Source: a virus. Taken from it: a DNA stretch of 26,785 bases. A model generated the notes under the pieces. It did no database searches, was not told the DNA's origin, and worked only from the letters and a program-made list of their open reading frames with translations. This document shows positions 8,683-15,027 of this stretch, piece by piece (the first letter of the stretch is position 1; the number at the start of each line of letters is the position of its first letter). The position numbers were made by a program, and so were the translations under genes. Location: positions 1 to 26,785 of IMG/VR virus record IMGVR_UViG_3300046413_001143. One strand, written 5' to 3'.

Positions 8683-9132
8683 TTATTTATTTATTTTTGT
8701 TATTTTTTCAGCACCACGACTTCCGAAGTATGCTACGTAAACTGTTACCAGCAATGTTTTTAATAAGTTTATCCATGACTCATCTACATCAAATTGTAAA
8801 TGAAATGAATCTACAGCCATCATAAATACAGCTGATGTAGTTAAAAATATTAAAGCTAACGGTCTAGTGTTTTTACTTAACCAAGAATCTGATTTCATAT
8901 CAGATCTCCATCTGCTAGATACTTCTTTCATTTCAGCTATATCTTGTTCTATAAGCTTCATAGCCTGCTCTTTATCTACTTCATCAATCTTACTATCACT
9001 TGATATAAGATTTTTTACTACACCAAGAGTTCCTTGATTAGGTAATACGTCGCCTAACGCTTGTAAAACTTTAGGAGCTTTACTAGCTAAAAATGCTCCT
9101 ACTTTAGTTTCTTTAAATGTTTTCTTTTCCAT
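8683..9132 (-). CDS. Holin of the GTA three-helix type
   Basis: A 149-aa protein. A soluble helical N-terminus (about 1-75) ends with SRWRSDMKSDSWLSKNTRPL, the signature I know from the gene-transfer-agent holin family (E..RW..Dm.sD.WLSk..RPl). Two hydrophobic segments follow at about 91-107 (PLALIFLTTSAVFMMAV) and 119-138 (WINLLKTLLVTVYVAYFG). The C-terminus is basic. Role: forms the membrane lesion that lets the phage amidase reach peptidoglycan. It lies in the same leftward unit as the amidase but separated from it by the metallopeptidase-like, Cys/basic and spanin-like genes. A second small membrane protein at 11695-11847 is an alternative or additional holin. Confidence 0.75.
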   Translation of the reverse strand: MEKKTFKETKVGAFLASKAPKVLQALGDVLPNQGTLGVVKNLISSDSKIDEVDKEQAMKLIEQDIAEMKEVSSRWRSDMKSDSWLSKNTRPLALIFLTTSAVFMMAVDSFHLQFDVDESWINLLKTLLVTVYVAYFGSRGAEKITKINK

Positions 9133-10554
9133 TTAAATATCGAATTTTTGATTATTTAATTCTGCTATTTTCTTTTGAAGCTCTGCTTCTTTTCTATTAA
9201 TTTCATTAGTGTGAGCACCTTTAATTCTTCCATCTTCGTCTCTATATTCAGCGTTTAATTTATCTATTGCTTCTTGCTTTTTTAACTTTTGAGTATTAGT
9301 TCCTGTAAATATATCTGGAAATGCCTCTTGAGCTTTAGCTAACTCTGTTGAAGTTAGTTCATAATTACGCTTCTTTTGTTTAGTGTTTTCTCCAGTAATA
9401 GCTTTTCTAAGATCACTATATTGTCCACTAGAACCTTTCATACCTGCTTTTGCAGCTGCTTCTTTTTGTTCTTCAAGTAATTGCGCAAGTGTGACGTCAC
9501 CAGAGGCGACTGGGTCACTAGTTCCTGTTTTTGGCTTGTCATAAACAAACTTCATGTTATCCATAGCTGCCGCAGTTGATCCATATTCTTTTACTAAAGC
9601 TTTAAAGTCTTGACCTGGTTTTAATGTTATACTACCACTACCGTATTCAATCTTTGGTAAATCACCACCTTTAGTAAAAAGATCATCATAGTAATTATAG
9701 CTTGCCATTTTATCTTTATACTCTTTTTCAACTTTGCTAAGCTGATTTCTAAATTTTGCGTTGTATTGCTCAGCGCTCATGCCAGAAGGTTTGTTTTTAA
9801 AACTTGAAGATTGTTGTATAGAGTCAACGCTTCCACTTGCACCTTTAGTGAGTCCTTGCCAATTTATCCTGCCTTGATCATCTCTTTTAATATCTATAGT
9901 ACCTTGCCCATCACTATTACGCCTATGAATTAACTTCCCTGTTTCAGGAGAAAAATAAACCGTATCTCCTGCATAAGGTGTTCCAGAAGGTGTTGGATCT
10001 CCTTCATTTAAAGCAAAAGGTGTAAACTTTTTAATCATAGTTGGTCCAAAGTTTTCATTCATTGAAACTTTACTTTTATCACGTTTTCTCCCAAATTTAT
10101 GTCTAGAACCAATTTTTTGAAAAGCAAGTGGTGTATCATCTTTCATATTAGGTGGTCCATCTAACTTATTAGGATTAGGCCTCATATCTTTTTCTTCTAA
10201 ATTGTCACCAGCTTTATAAGCATCTTTTTCCCAAGGTAAAGACTTATCACTTTCATTAAAGTTTTTTCTGTCAACTTTTTTAACACCTTTGCCATCTAAA
10301 TTGTGGTAAACAGCATTATCATCATAAGCTAGTTTACCATCCATCATATCTTTTAAATGGTGATCCTCGTGAGACTCCGCTTCTTTTCTAAGTTTAGAAT
10401 TTAAAGGAATATTTTTATTAACGATCATAGTGCCGTTATCATTAGCTTTAGCAACTAAACCATTATCATCGCCAACATTATCAGGTGTAAACGGAACTTC
10501 ATACCTTGCAACGGGATCTATACCGTAAGGTGCTTTTAATTTAAACTTTGCCAT
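9133..10554 (-). CDS. Large protein with N-terminal HExxH metallopeptidase-like region
   Basis: A 473-aa protein starting MAKFKLKAPYGIDPVARYEV. An in-frame ATG at 10644 exists, but it lies 90 bases inside the upstream gene, while 10554 begins one base after that gene ends. Residues about 58-66 read EAESHEDHH, a zinc-protease HExxH with both His and the Glu. They are followed by KDMMDGKLAYDDNAVYH and, about 45 residues on, LPWEKDAYKAG, a typical place for a third Glu ligand (about residue 109). The remainder is charged, low-complexity and helical, ending in a Lys/Glu coiled-coil tail. Family knowledge: short HExxH...WExxAY domains occur in phage virion and lysis proteins. Role could be prohead/virion processing or peptidase during entry. 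Metal binding is inferred from the motif. Confidence 0.6.
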   Translation of the reverse strand: MAKFKLKAPYGIDPVARYEVPFTPDNVGDDNGLVAKANDNGTMIVNKNIPLNSKLRKEAESHEDHHLKDMMDGKLAYDDNAVYHNLDGKGVKKVDRKNFNESDKSLPWEKDAYKAGDNLEEKDMRPNPNKLDGPPNMKDDTPLAFQKIGSRHKFGRKRDKSKVSMNENFGPTMIKKFTPFALNEGDPTPSGTPYAGDTVYFSPETGKLIHRRNSDGQGTIDIKRDDQGRINWQGLTKGASGSVDSIQQSSSFKNKPSGMSAEQYNAKFRNQLSKVEKEYKDKMASYNYYDDLFTKGGDLPKIEYGSGSITLKPGQDFKALVKEYGSTAAAMDNMKFVYDKPKTGTSDPVASGDVTLAQLLEEQKEAAAKAGMKGSSGQYSDLRKAITGENTKQKKRNYELTSTELAKAQEAFPDIFTGTNTQKLKKQEAIDKLNAEYRDEDGRIKGAHTNEINRKEAELQKKIAELNNQKFDI

Positions 10555-10555
10555 A

Positions 10556-10897
10556 TTAACATCTCCAACGTTTTCTAGCTGCTTTACCTCTCTCACCAGT
10601 CCAACTTTTTGATCTAGCACAAAAAGATTTTCTTCTAGCAGCATCTTTACTTCCAGGTTTTACATTCTTCTTCGTCACAGGAGCAGAAAGTGTGCTACCT
10701 GGATTTTGTTTTTTATATTTAGCTCTACCTGCCGCTGTCATACCAGCACCCTCTTTAACAGACAAAAAGTTTCTACCTTTACCTTTTGTAGTTTTACGTA
10801 GAGAAGGTCCACTTGACTTTCTACAACTACCTTTCTGTCCAGCGCTAGTGCCAGGAACTCTTTCATAACCTTTCCAACAAGATAAACCGCCTACCAT
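10556..10897 (-). CDS. Basic cysteine-containing protein
   Basis: A 113-aa, strongly Lys/Arg-rich protein. The N-terminal module CWKGYERVPGTSAGQKGSC has Cys7 and Cys25. The C-terminal module AAGRAKYKKQNPGSTLSAPV then RRKSFCARSKSWTGERGKAA and the end WRC holds Cys93 and Cys113. Both modules resemble short basic peptides recurrent in marine phage genomes (RRKSFCAR pattern), here joined in one protein. The start overlaps the stop of the spanin-like gene by 7 bases; the next gene begins one base after its stop. Likely a DNA-binding or virion-packaged basic protein; the Cys pattern could bind zinc. Function not established. Confidence 0.6.
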   Translation of the reverse strand: MVGGLSCWKGYERVPGTSAGQKGSCRKSSGPSLRKTTKGKGRNFLSVKEGAGMTAAGRAKYKKQNPGSTLSAPVTKKNVKPGSKDAARRKSFCARSKSWTGERGKAARKRWRC

Positions 10898-11304
10898 TTT
10901 TTCTTCTTGCTAGGAACTTCAACTTCTTTAACTATAACGGTTGTTTTAGGTTTTCTATTTTTTAGTTCCTCTAATTGTTTATTTAGCTCTTCTAACTTTC
11001 CATCTGCCTCAGTTCCGTCTTTTACTAAAGTAGAAGTAATTTTAACTTCTTCTTTTAATATATCTTGAGTTGCTTCTAATACTTCAACTTGATCTTTTAG
11101 TTGTATTATCATCTTCTCATTCCAAGTTTCTTTTAGCTCATATTCTAAACGAGTAACTTCTATAGGTGGTAATTTTCTAGCTTCTTCAATATCTGCTTGC
11201 AACGTGTAATACATACCTACAAAAGAGGCTGTAACCATTATTATTGCTACTACAGTTTTTAAGTCAAGTTGTATATTTGTGTTCTCAGATATTTTTGTAC
11301 TCAT
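10891..11304 (-). CDS. Membrane-anchored coiled-coil protein (inner-membrane spanin candidate)
   Basis: A 137-aa protein from the ATG at 11304 (MSTKISENTNIQLDLKTVVA). Upstream Mets at 11313 and 11340 would only lengthen the overlap with the amidase gene. One membrane segment at about 15-35 (VVAIIMVTASFVGMYYTL) is followed by a long charged coiled coil (VEVLEATQDILKEEVK, LEELNKQLEELKNRK) and a basic end KKKKW. This N-terminal anchor plus periplasmic coiled coil is the shape of an i-spanin, and the position right after the amidase fits a lysis cassette. No lipoprotein partner (o-spanin) is visible. Alternatively a structural membrane protein. Confidence 0.55.
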   Translation of the reverse strand: MSTKISENTNIQLDLKTVVAIIMVTASFVGMYYTLQADIEEARKLPPIEVTRLEYELKETWNEKMIIQLKDQVEVLEATQDILKEEVKITSTLVKDGTEADGKLEELNKQLEELKNRKPKTTVIVKEVEVPSKKKKW

Positions 11305-11698
11305 TGGTTGCATCAAATGACGGGCATGCTTTATTAGCAAACTCGTTGTGTGAATATATAGTTGCTTCAGGGTACATAGCTTTTAATGTTCTAATAACAG
11401 CTAGTAGTCCTTCTTTTTGTTTTTCGTTTCTAGTATCTTTCGGGGTCTTGCCATCCTCTTCAACACCACCACAATAACATATACCGATAGAATTACGATT
11501 ATGCCCTGAGCAATGAGCCCCGATTTTAGCTATGTCTCTACCTTTTTTAATATTTCCATTTATATCGATGTAGAAATGATAGCCTATGTCTGACCAGCCA
11601 CGACCTTCAACGTGCCACTTTCTTATAGTGTCAACACTTATATCTTGGCCTTCTCTTGTAGCTGAGCAGTGAATAATTATTTCTTTAATACCTCTCAT
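11285..11698 (-). CDS. N-acetylmuramoyl-L-alanine amidase, T7 lysozyme type (endolysin)
   Basis: A 137-aa Amidase_2/PGRP-fold enzyme from the ATG at 11698 (MRGIKEIIIHCSATREGQDI); a longer frame to 11782 runs into the upstream gene and is not needed. Zinc ligands are His10 (IIIHCSAT), His117 (SHNEF) and Cys125 (KACPSFD). The catalytic-type Tyr40 (GYHFYI) and Lys123 are also present; the 117-123-125 spacing equals T7 lysozyme 122-128-130. The core GAHCSGHNRNSIGICYCGG is diagnostic. Role: cuts the amide bond between MurNAc and the stem peptide at lysis. There is no signal peptide, so export through a holin is expected. The start overlaps the stop of the small membrane protein gene by 4 bases. 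Confidence 0.93.
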   Translation of the reverse strand: MRGIKEIIIHCSATREGQDISVDTIRKWHVEGRGWSDIGYHFYIDINGNIKKGRDIAKIGAHCSGHNRNSIGICYCGGVEEDGKTPKDTRNEKQKEGLLAVIRTLKAMYPEATIYSHNEFANKACPSFDATNEYKNI

Positions 11699-11847
11699 TT
11701 GTTTTTTAATAAATACCACTTGTGAGCAGTATAACCTAGTGTAGTTAGTAATAATAGTATAGATAATACAGGTTCTAGCCATCCTAGACTAACAACCGTA
11801 GCTGATGTTATATTTAAACAATATAACTTTAAATCTTCTATTCCCAT
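11695..11847 (-). CDS. Small membrane protein, holin candidate
   Basis: A 50-aa protein from the ATG at 11847 (MGIEDLKLYCLNITSATVVS). A longer in-frame version to 11901 would overlap the preceding small gene. The stretch LEPVLSILLLLTTLGYTA forms one clear membrane helix; LNITSATVVSLGW may be a second shorter one. It ends in a basic YLLKNK tail. It is directly coupled (ATGA overlap) to the amidase gene. The pattern DLKLY...LLLLTTLGYT..KWY resembles small membrane proteins placed before amidases in Bacteroidota phages. Holin function is inferred from size, topology and position. Confidence 0.6.
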   Translation of the reverse strand: MGIEDLKLYCLNITSATVVSLGWLEPVLSILLLLTTLGYTAHKWYLLKNK

Positions 11848-11851
11848 TTTT

Positions 11852-12016
11852 TTATTTGTTTGCATTAAGCACTGCGTTGCCTTTATACTCAATATTGTCA
11901 ATCTTTTTTAACGTTGGCATTATTGTAGAATTATTAGAAACCATTGTTCTTGTTCCTAGTGGTTTTTGTCCACACTTTAGTTTCTTACCTGCAGGCTGTT
12001 GATTCATATATTTCAT
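11852..12016 (-). CDS. Short basic protein before the lysis genes
   Basis: A 54-aa frame from the ATG at 12016 (MKYMNQQPAGKKLKCGQKPL) to the stop at 11852, 4 bases before the small membrane protein gene. Met4 (12007) is an alternative start. The sequence is Lys/Asn-rich with one Cys and no hydrophobic segment. It fills what would otherwise be a gap in a fully coding arm, which supports it as a real gene. I do not recognise it. It may be a small virion or regulatory peptide. Confidence 0.45.
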   Translation of the reverse strand: MKYMNQQPAGKKLKCGQKPLGTRTMVSNNSTIMPTLKKIDNIEYKGNAVLNANK

Positions 12017-12065
12017 GTTTTTATTTTAACGTGTTATTATTATAATTACATTATTTATTAATGTT

Positions 12066-13667
12066 TTACGATCTTTTTTTTCTAGCATCGTATTTTAAAT
12101 CACCAGCTAGCTTTGATATATGCTTTTCATCATCTAGCATTTGTCTATTACTACCGCCGTGGGTATTATCATACTTAACATCTCTTTTTAAATAACTCAT
12201 ATGAGCTGCATCATCTCTCTCTGTAGCTTTTAAATTACCTTTAGTAACTTTAGTTTTTAAATGATCATTTTCAAAAGCTTTAAAAGCACTTCTCATACTT
12301 GGCCCGTCGCCATACATACCTGGAGCAGCTTCTATTTTAGCTTTTAAATGCTCAGGTAATCTATCTTGATTACCAACTAAAGCTTTGCTTGGTCCATCGT
12401 ACATTGGTGGCGCATCTTCTGTTTTATCTTCTTTTTTCTTAAGACTATCTCCTAAACTTTCCATGCCTTCTTGCATTTTTCTACCGCCTTTTGCTATCTC
12501 TTCACTAGAAGTATCTATAGCTCTGCTAGGATTAGAATAAGCAGCAAAAGATCCTTGCTGTTGAGGTTGAGGAAATATTGGCGCTTGAGGCGTTGTAGTA
12601 GCTACTTGCTGTTGAGGTTGAGGTTGTGGATTAGGCATACCTTGTCCACTAGCTATATCGTTAAACTGTGCATTTCTTTGAAAAGTAGTTGCTGGTACCT
12701 TGTTCATTGGTTGAGCAATATTAGGGTCATTAGTAAGTATATTACTTTCTACAGGTCTACCCGCTCTATTTTTTATTTGTTCTGGCTCTGCCATATTTTG
12801 GTTTGGCTGTATCATCGGAAAGCCAGATCCTTTACTATTTACTTGTTTCATATTTAATCCTTTTGATTTTTTATATTCTTCCATTTCTTTTTCACTAGCT
12901 TTCATTCTGTCAATCATGCCTTTTGTTTCATCATCAGCAAAATTATAGGTAACATAATCAAAAGCGTCTTTAGTGCTAGCGCCTGCTCCCATTAAAACTC
13001 TATGTGCTTTTCTTTCGTTAGGGCTAAAGCCTGTGTAATTAAATTTTGTATTTTTTAATGTTTTTTTAGTTTCATTAGGCCTAAAGTAATTATCTAAATC
13101 AAAATTTGAATAATCATCTTGGACAAAACTACCAGTATTACCAATATTAACTTCAGCGCCTGGACTAATATCTGCTTTTTTAGATTTGTTTTCTATTTTT
13201 GTAGGAATATCAAACTTTAAATTCCTATAATCTTCAGGATTAAATCCAGCTTTTTTAGCTGTTTTTCTAAAATCTTTTTCATCTTTCAACAAGTTAAACA
13301 TATCTTTTGCTTTGCCTCTATCTTCAGCTGTAATATCTTTAGTACTTGCATTTTTTAATCCTCTTGCTTGACGTAGCTTTTTATTAAACTCTTTTTCTTC
13401 AGCTCTACGATCTTGCCTTAAACTTTTTCTAGTTATGTCTGCAGGTTTTTCTTCTGACTTATCAATATTGTCAAGAAGTTTTCCATTAATTTTATTTTCA
13501 GAATCTGTATCATTTGCTTTTGTAGGATCTTCTGTAGTTTCACCATCAGCAGTTTTATTAAATATAGAATTTATATCCGGCATTTTAAAATCTGTTGGAT
13601 TATAATTTCTAGTAGCTCTTTTAGGATCTCTAAAGCTTGCAAATGGACTTTCTTTTTTATATGGCAT
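12066..13667 (-). CDS. Large disordered virion-like protein with C-terminal repeats
   Basis: A 533-aa, mostly hydrophilic protein starting MPYKKESPFASFRDPKRATR. The first 200 residues are Lys/Asp-rich. A central part (about 330-390) is Gln/Pro-rich (MPNPQPQPQQQVATTTPQAP). The end has two imperfect repeats, AAHMSYLKRDVKYD and EKHISKLAGDLKYD. The segment APPMYDGPSKALVG followed by APGMYGDGPSMRSAF is a short-motif style common in unannotated virion proteins of marine phages. No enzyme motif is visible. It overlaps the preceding gene by 11 bases. Inferred to be a structural, injected or head-internal protein; low certainty. Confidence 0.55.
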   Translation of the reverse strand: MPYKKESPFASFRDPKRATRNYNPTDFKMPDINSIFNKTADGETTEDPTKANDTDSENKINGKLLDNIDKSEEKPADITRKSLRQDRRAEEKEFNKKLRQARGLKNASTKDITAEDRGKAKDMFNLLKDEKDFRKTAKKAGFNPEDYRNLKFDIPTKIENKSKKADISPGAEVNIGNTGSFVQDDYSNFDLDNYFRPNETKKTLKNTKFNYTGFSPNERKAHRVLMGAGASTKDAFDYVTYNFADDETKGMIDRMKASEKEMEEYKKSKGLNMKQVNSKGSGFPMIQPNQNMAEPEQIKNRAGRPVESNILTNDPNIAQPMNKVPATTFQRNAQFNDIASGQGMPNPQPQPQQQVATTTPQAPIFPQPQQQGSFAAYSNPSRAIDTSSEEIAKGGRKMQEGMESLGDSLKKKEDKTEDAPPMYDGPSKALVGNQDRLPEHLKAKIEAAPGMYGDGPSMRSAFKAFENDHLKTKVTKGNLKATERDDAAHMSYLKRDVKYDNTHGGSNRQMLDDEKHISKLAGDLKYDARKKRS

Positions 13668-14103
13668 TTGTTCTTGTTTTATCTCTGTTAACGAAAGATA
13701 TAGCCTTAGCTGTAACTTTCCAAGAGTATTTATTATTACTCTCTAATAATTTAGTGGGCATATCTTCTTCACCTAGCATGATACGGTACATACGACTGAT
13801 TAGTTGTTTACACTTATAGGAAACTTTATATATATGATATTTTTGGGTAGTGCGATTTCTTTCTCTCCACACGACTATCCACCCTTGTTTCAATAATCTG
13901 TTCCAGCGTCTATTATCCCAACTATATGAGTACGTACCTTTTTTAAAATCATCCTTGGTAAAGTGTTCTATTGCATCTAAGTATACTAATAGTTCTAAAT
14001 CTGCATCAGTTAGACCACTTGTCTTACACGCCCACTTTCTAATAATTCTATAATGTTTTAGTAAGTTTAATTCTTTTAAATCTTTAGAAGTTAATCTTCT
14101 CAC
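13657..14103 (-). CDS. Winged-helix-like DNA-binding protein
   Basis: A 148-aa protein with a predicted helix-turn-helix plus wing. Helices lie in LLKHYRIIRKWACKTSGLTD and ADLELLVYLDAIEHFTKDDF; a recognition-like helix is SWDNRRWNRLLKQGW; a beta wing is IVVWRERNRTTQKYHIYKVS. Another helix follows (KCKQLISRMYRIMLGEEDMP). This order resembles MarR-type transcription factors. It overlaps the next gene by 11 bases and shares one base (14103) with the preceding gene. Sitting in the late block, it may tune late transcription or be a virion-associated DNA-binding protein. The fold is inferred from pattern only. Confidence 0.55.
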   Translation of the reverse strand: MRRLTSKDLKELNLLKHYRIIRKWACKTSGLTDADLELLVYLDAIEHFTKDDFKKGTYSYSWDNRRWNRLLKQGWIVVWRERNRTTQKYHIYKVSYKCKQLISRMYRIMLGEEDMPTKLLESNNKYSWKVTAKAISFVNRDKTRTNAI

Positions 14104-14765
14104 TATTTACCTCTCTTTGCTTTTCTATTAGACTTTTTAGCTGATCTTTTATTTTTTCTAATAGATTTTTTATCTGCTTTTTTATCTTTTCTAGCAGATT
14201 TTTTAGCTTGTCTTTTGTCTTTGCCTTTTAGTCCAGATGCTTTTATAGCTTTCTTTTTGTTTTTAAACTCATCTTTAGCTGCTGCTTTAGCCTCTTTTTT
14301 AGCATCTCTTATTTGGCCTTTATTTTCCCTAGACTCTTGTCTTCTCTCTTTACCAGTCATATCATCGCTATACTCATTTTCAAAGCTGCCTGCTATGTTT
14401 TCACCTTGACTAAGACCTTCTCTTTCTGCTTCTGCTGCTGCTGCTTCTTCTTCTGCTGCTGCTGCTTCTTCTTCTTTAGCTTTAGCTTCAGCTGCTTCTT
14501 CTTTTGCTTGCTTTCGCATTTCAAAGTAATCATCCACTTCTTCTCTTGAATAGTCAACATCGTTAGGTACTTCATCCTTAGGCCCTAAACTAGTTTTAGC
14601 AGCATTAGAAGTGTCTTCATCTAAATCTTCAGGTGAAGGAGGTTCTTCTGTATTATCTTCCCCAGCCACTACTACAGCAAAAGGTGCTTTCATTGCGATT
14701 CCTTTTCTAAATGTCTGGGCAAATGACCCGCCTTTAAACTTTTTACCTTTTCGTAGTCTACTCAT
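14103..14765 (-). CDS. Low-complexity Glu/Ala and Lys-rich protein
   Basis: A 220-aa protein in three parts: a basic start (MSRLRKGKKFKGGSFAQTFR); an acidic middle about 37-115 with two EEEAAAA blocks; and a very basic tail about 140-220 made of short Lys/Arg/Ala/Ser units (KKSIRKNKRSAKKSNRKAKR). The acidic middle is encoded by near-perfect GCT/TCT triplet runs (as read on the + strand). The bipolar acidic-basic make-up suggests binding to DNA or to basic/acidic virion partners. It stands between GroES and the winged-helix-like gene. No family is recognised. Confidence 0.55.
   Translation of the reverse strand: MSRLRKGKKFKGGSFAQTFRKGIAMKAPFAVVVAGEDNTEEPPSPEDLDEDTSNAAKTSLGPKDEVPNDVDYSREEVDDYFEMRKQAKEEAAEAKAKEEEAAAAEEEAAAAEAEREGLSQGENIAGSFENEYSDDMTGKERRQESRENKGQIRDAKKEAKAAAKDEFKNKKKAIKASGLKGKDKRQAKKSARKDKKADKKSIRKNKRSAKKSNRKAKRGK
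14428..14475. repeat. Triplet microsatellite inside the low-complexity gene
   Basis: A run of GCT and TCT triplets in which the block of four GCT and three TCT triplets occurs twice in tandem. It encodes the two EEEAAAA blocks of the 220-aa protein on the minus strand. Such runs are prone to slipped-strand length change, always in steps of whole codons here. Confidence 0.75.
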
Positions 14766-14766
14766 A

Positions 14767-15027
14767 TTACAAAACTATTACCACATCAAACTCTTTGATG
14801 ACTTTGTATTCTTTATTATTTAGCTCTATGTTGAAGCCAGACGACCTATCATAGTAAATAGCATCATCTTTTACTATACCTTCAACATTAGTACCGACAG
14901 CTACAACTGTAGCTTGTCGATACCTTATATCTTCTCTTTGTTGCTCACCTAGTATTAATCCACCTTCTGTTTTAACTTGGTTTTCTTTTACTGGTTCAAT
15001 CACTATATACTTACCTATTGCTTTCAT
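14767..15027 (-). CDS. groES: Co-chaperonin GroES
   Basis: An 86-aa protein from the ATG at 15027 (MKAIGKYIVIEPVKENQVKT); an ATG at 15036 would add three residues and a longer overlap with GroEL. GroES features: the N-terminal strand KYIVIEP, a mobile loop TEGGLILGEQQRED with the Gly-Leu-Ile-Leu contact tripeptide for GroEL, QATVVAVG, a DDAIYY strand, and the end EYKVIKEFDVVIVL. Between AVG and the next strand only about 8 residues are present where bacterial GroES has about 15-20, so the roof hairpin is missing, as in T4 gp31. It is encoded after groEL, reversing the bacterial groES-groEL order, with a 17-base overlap. Role: heptameric lid of the folding chamber. Confidence 0.9.
   Translation of the reverse strand: MKAIGKYIVIEPVKENQVKTEGGLILGEQQREDIRYRQATVVAVGTNVEGIVKDDAIYYDRSSGFNIELNNKEYKVIKEFDVVIVL

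Noticed and set aside
12471-12857. 128-aa open frame on the plus strand opposite the disordered protein
   Set aside because: Antisense shadow: Ser/Arg/Leu/Tyr-rich sequence that mirrors the AT-rich coding strand; no leader and no partner genes on this strand.
14313-14549. Plus-strand frame rich in Cys and Phe
   Set aside because: Antisense reading of the GCT/TCT triplet run in the 220-aa gene; not a real Cys-rich protein.
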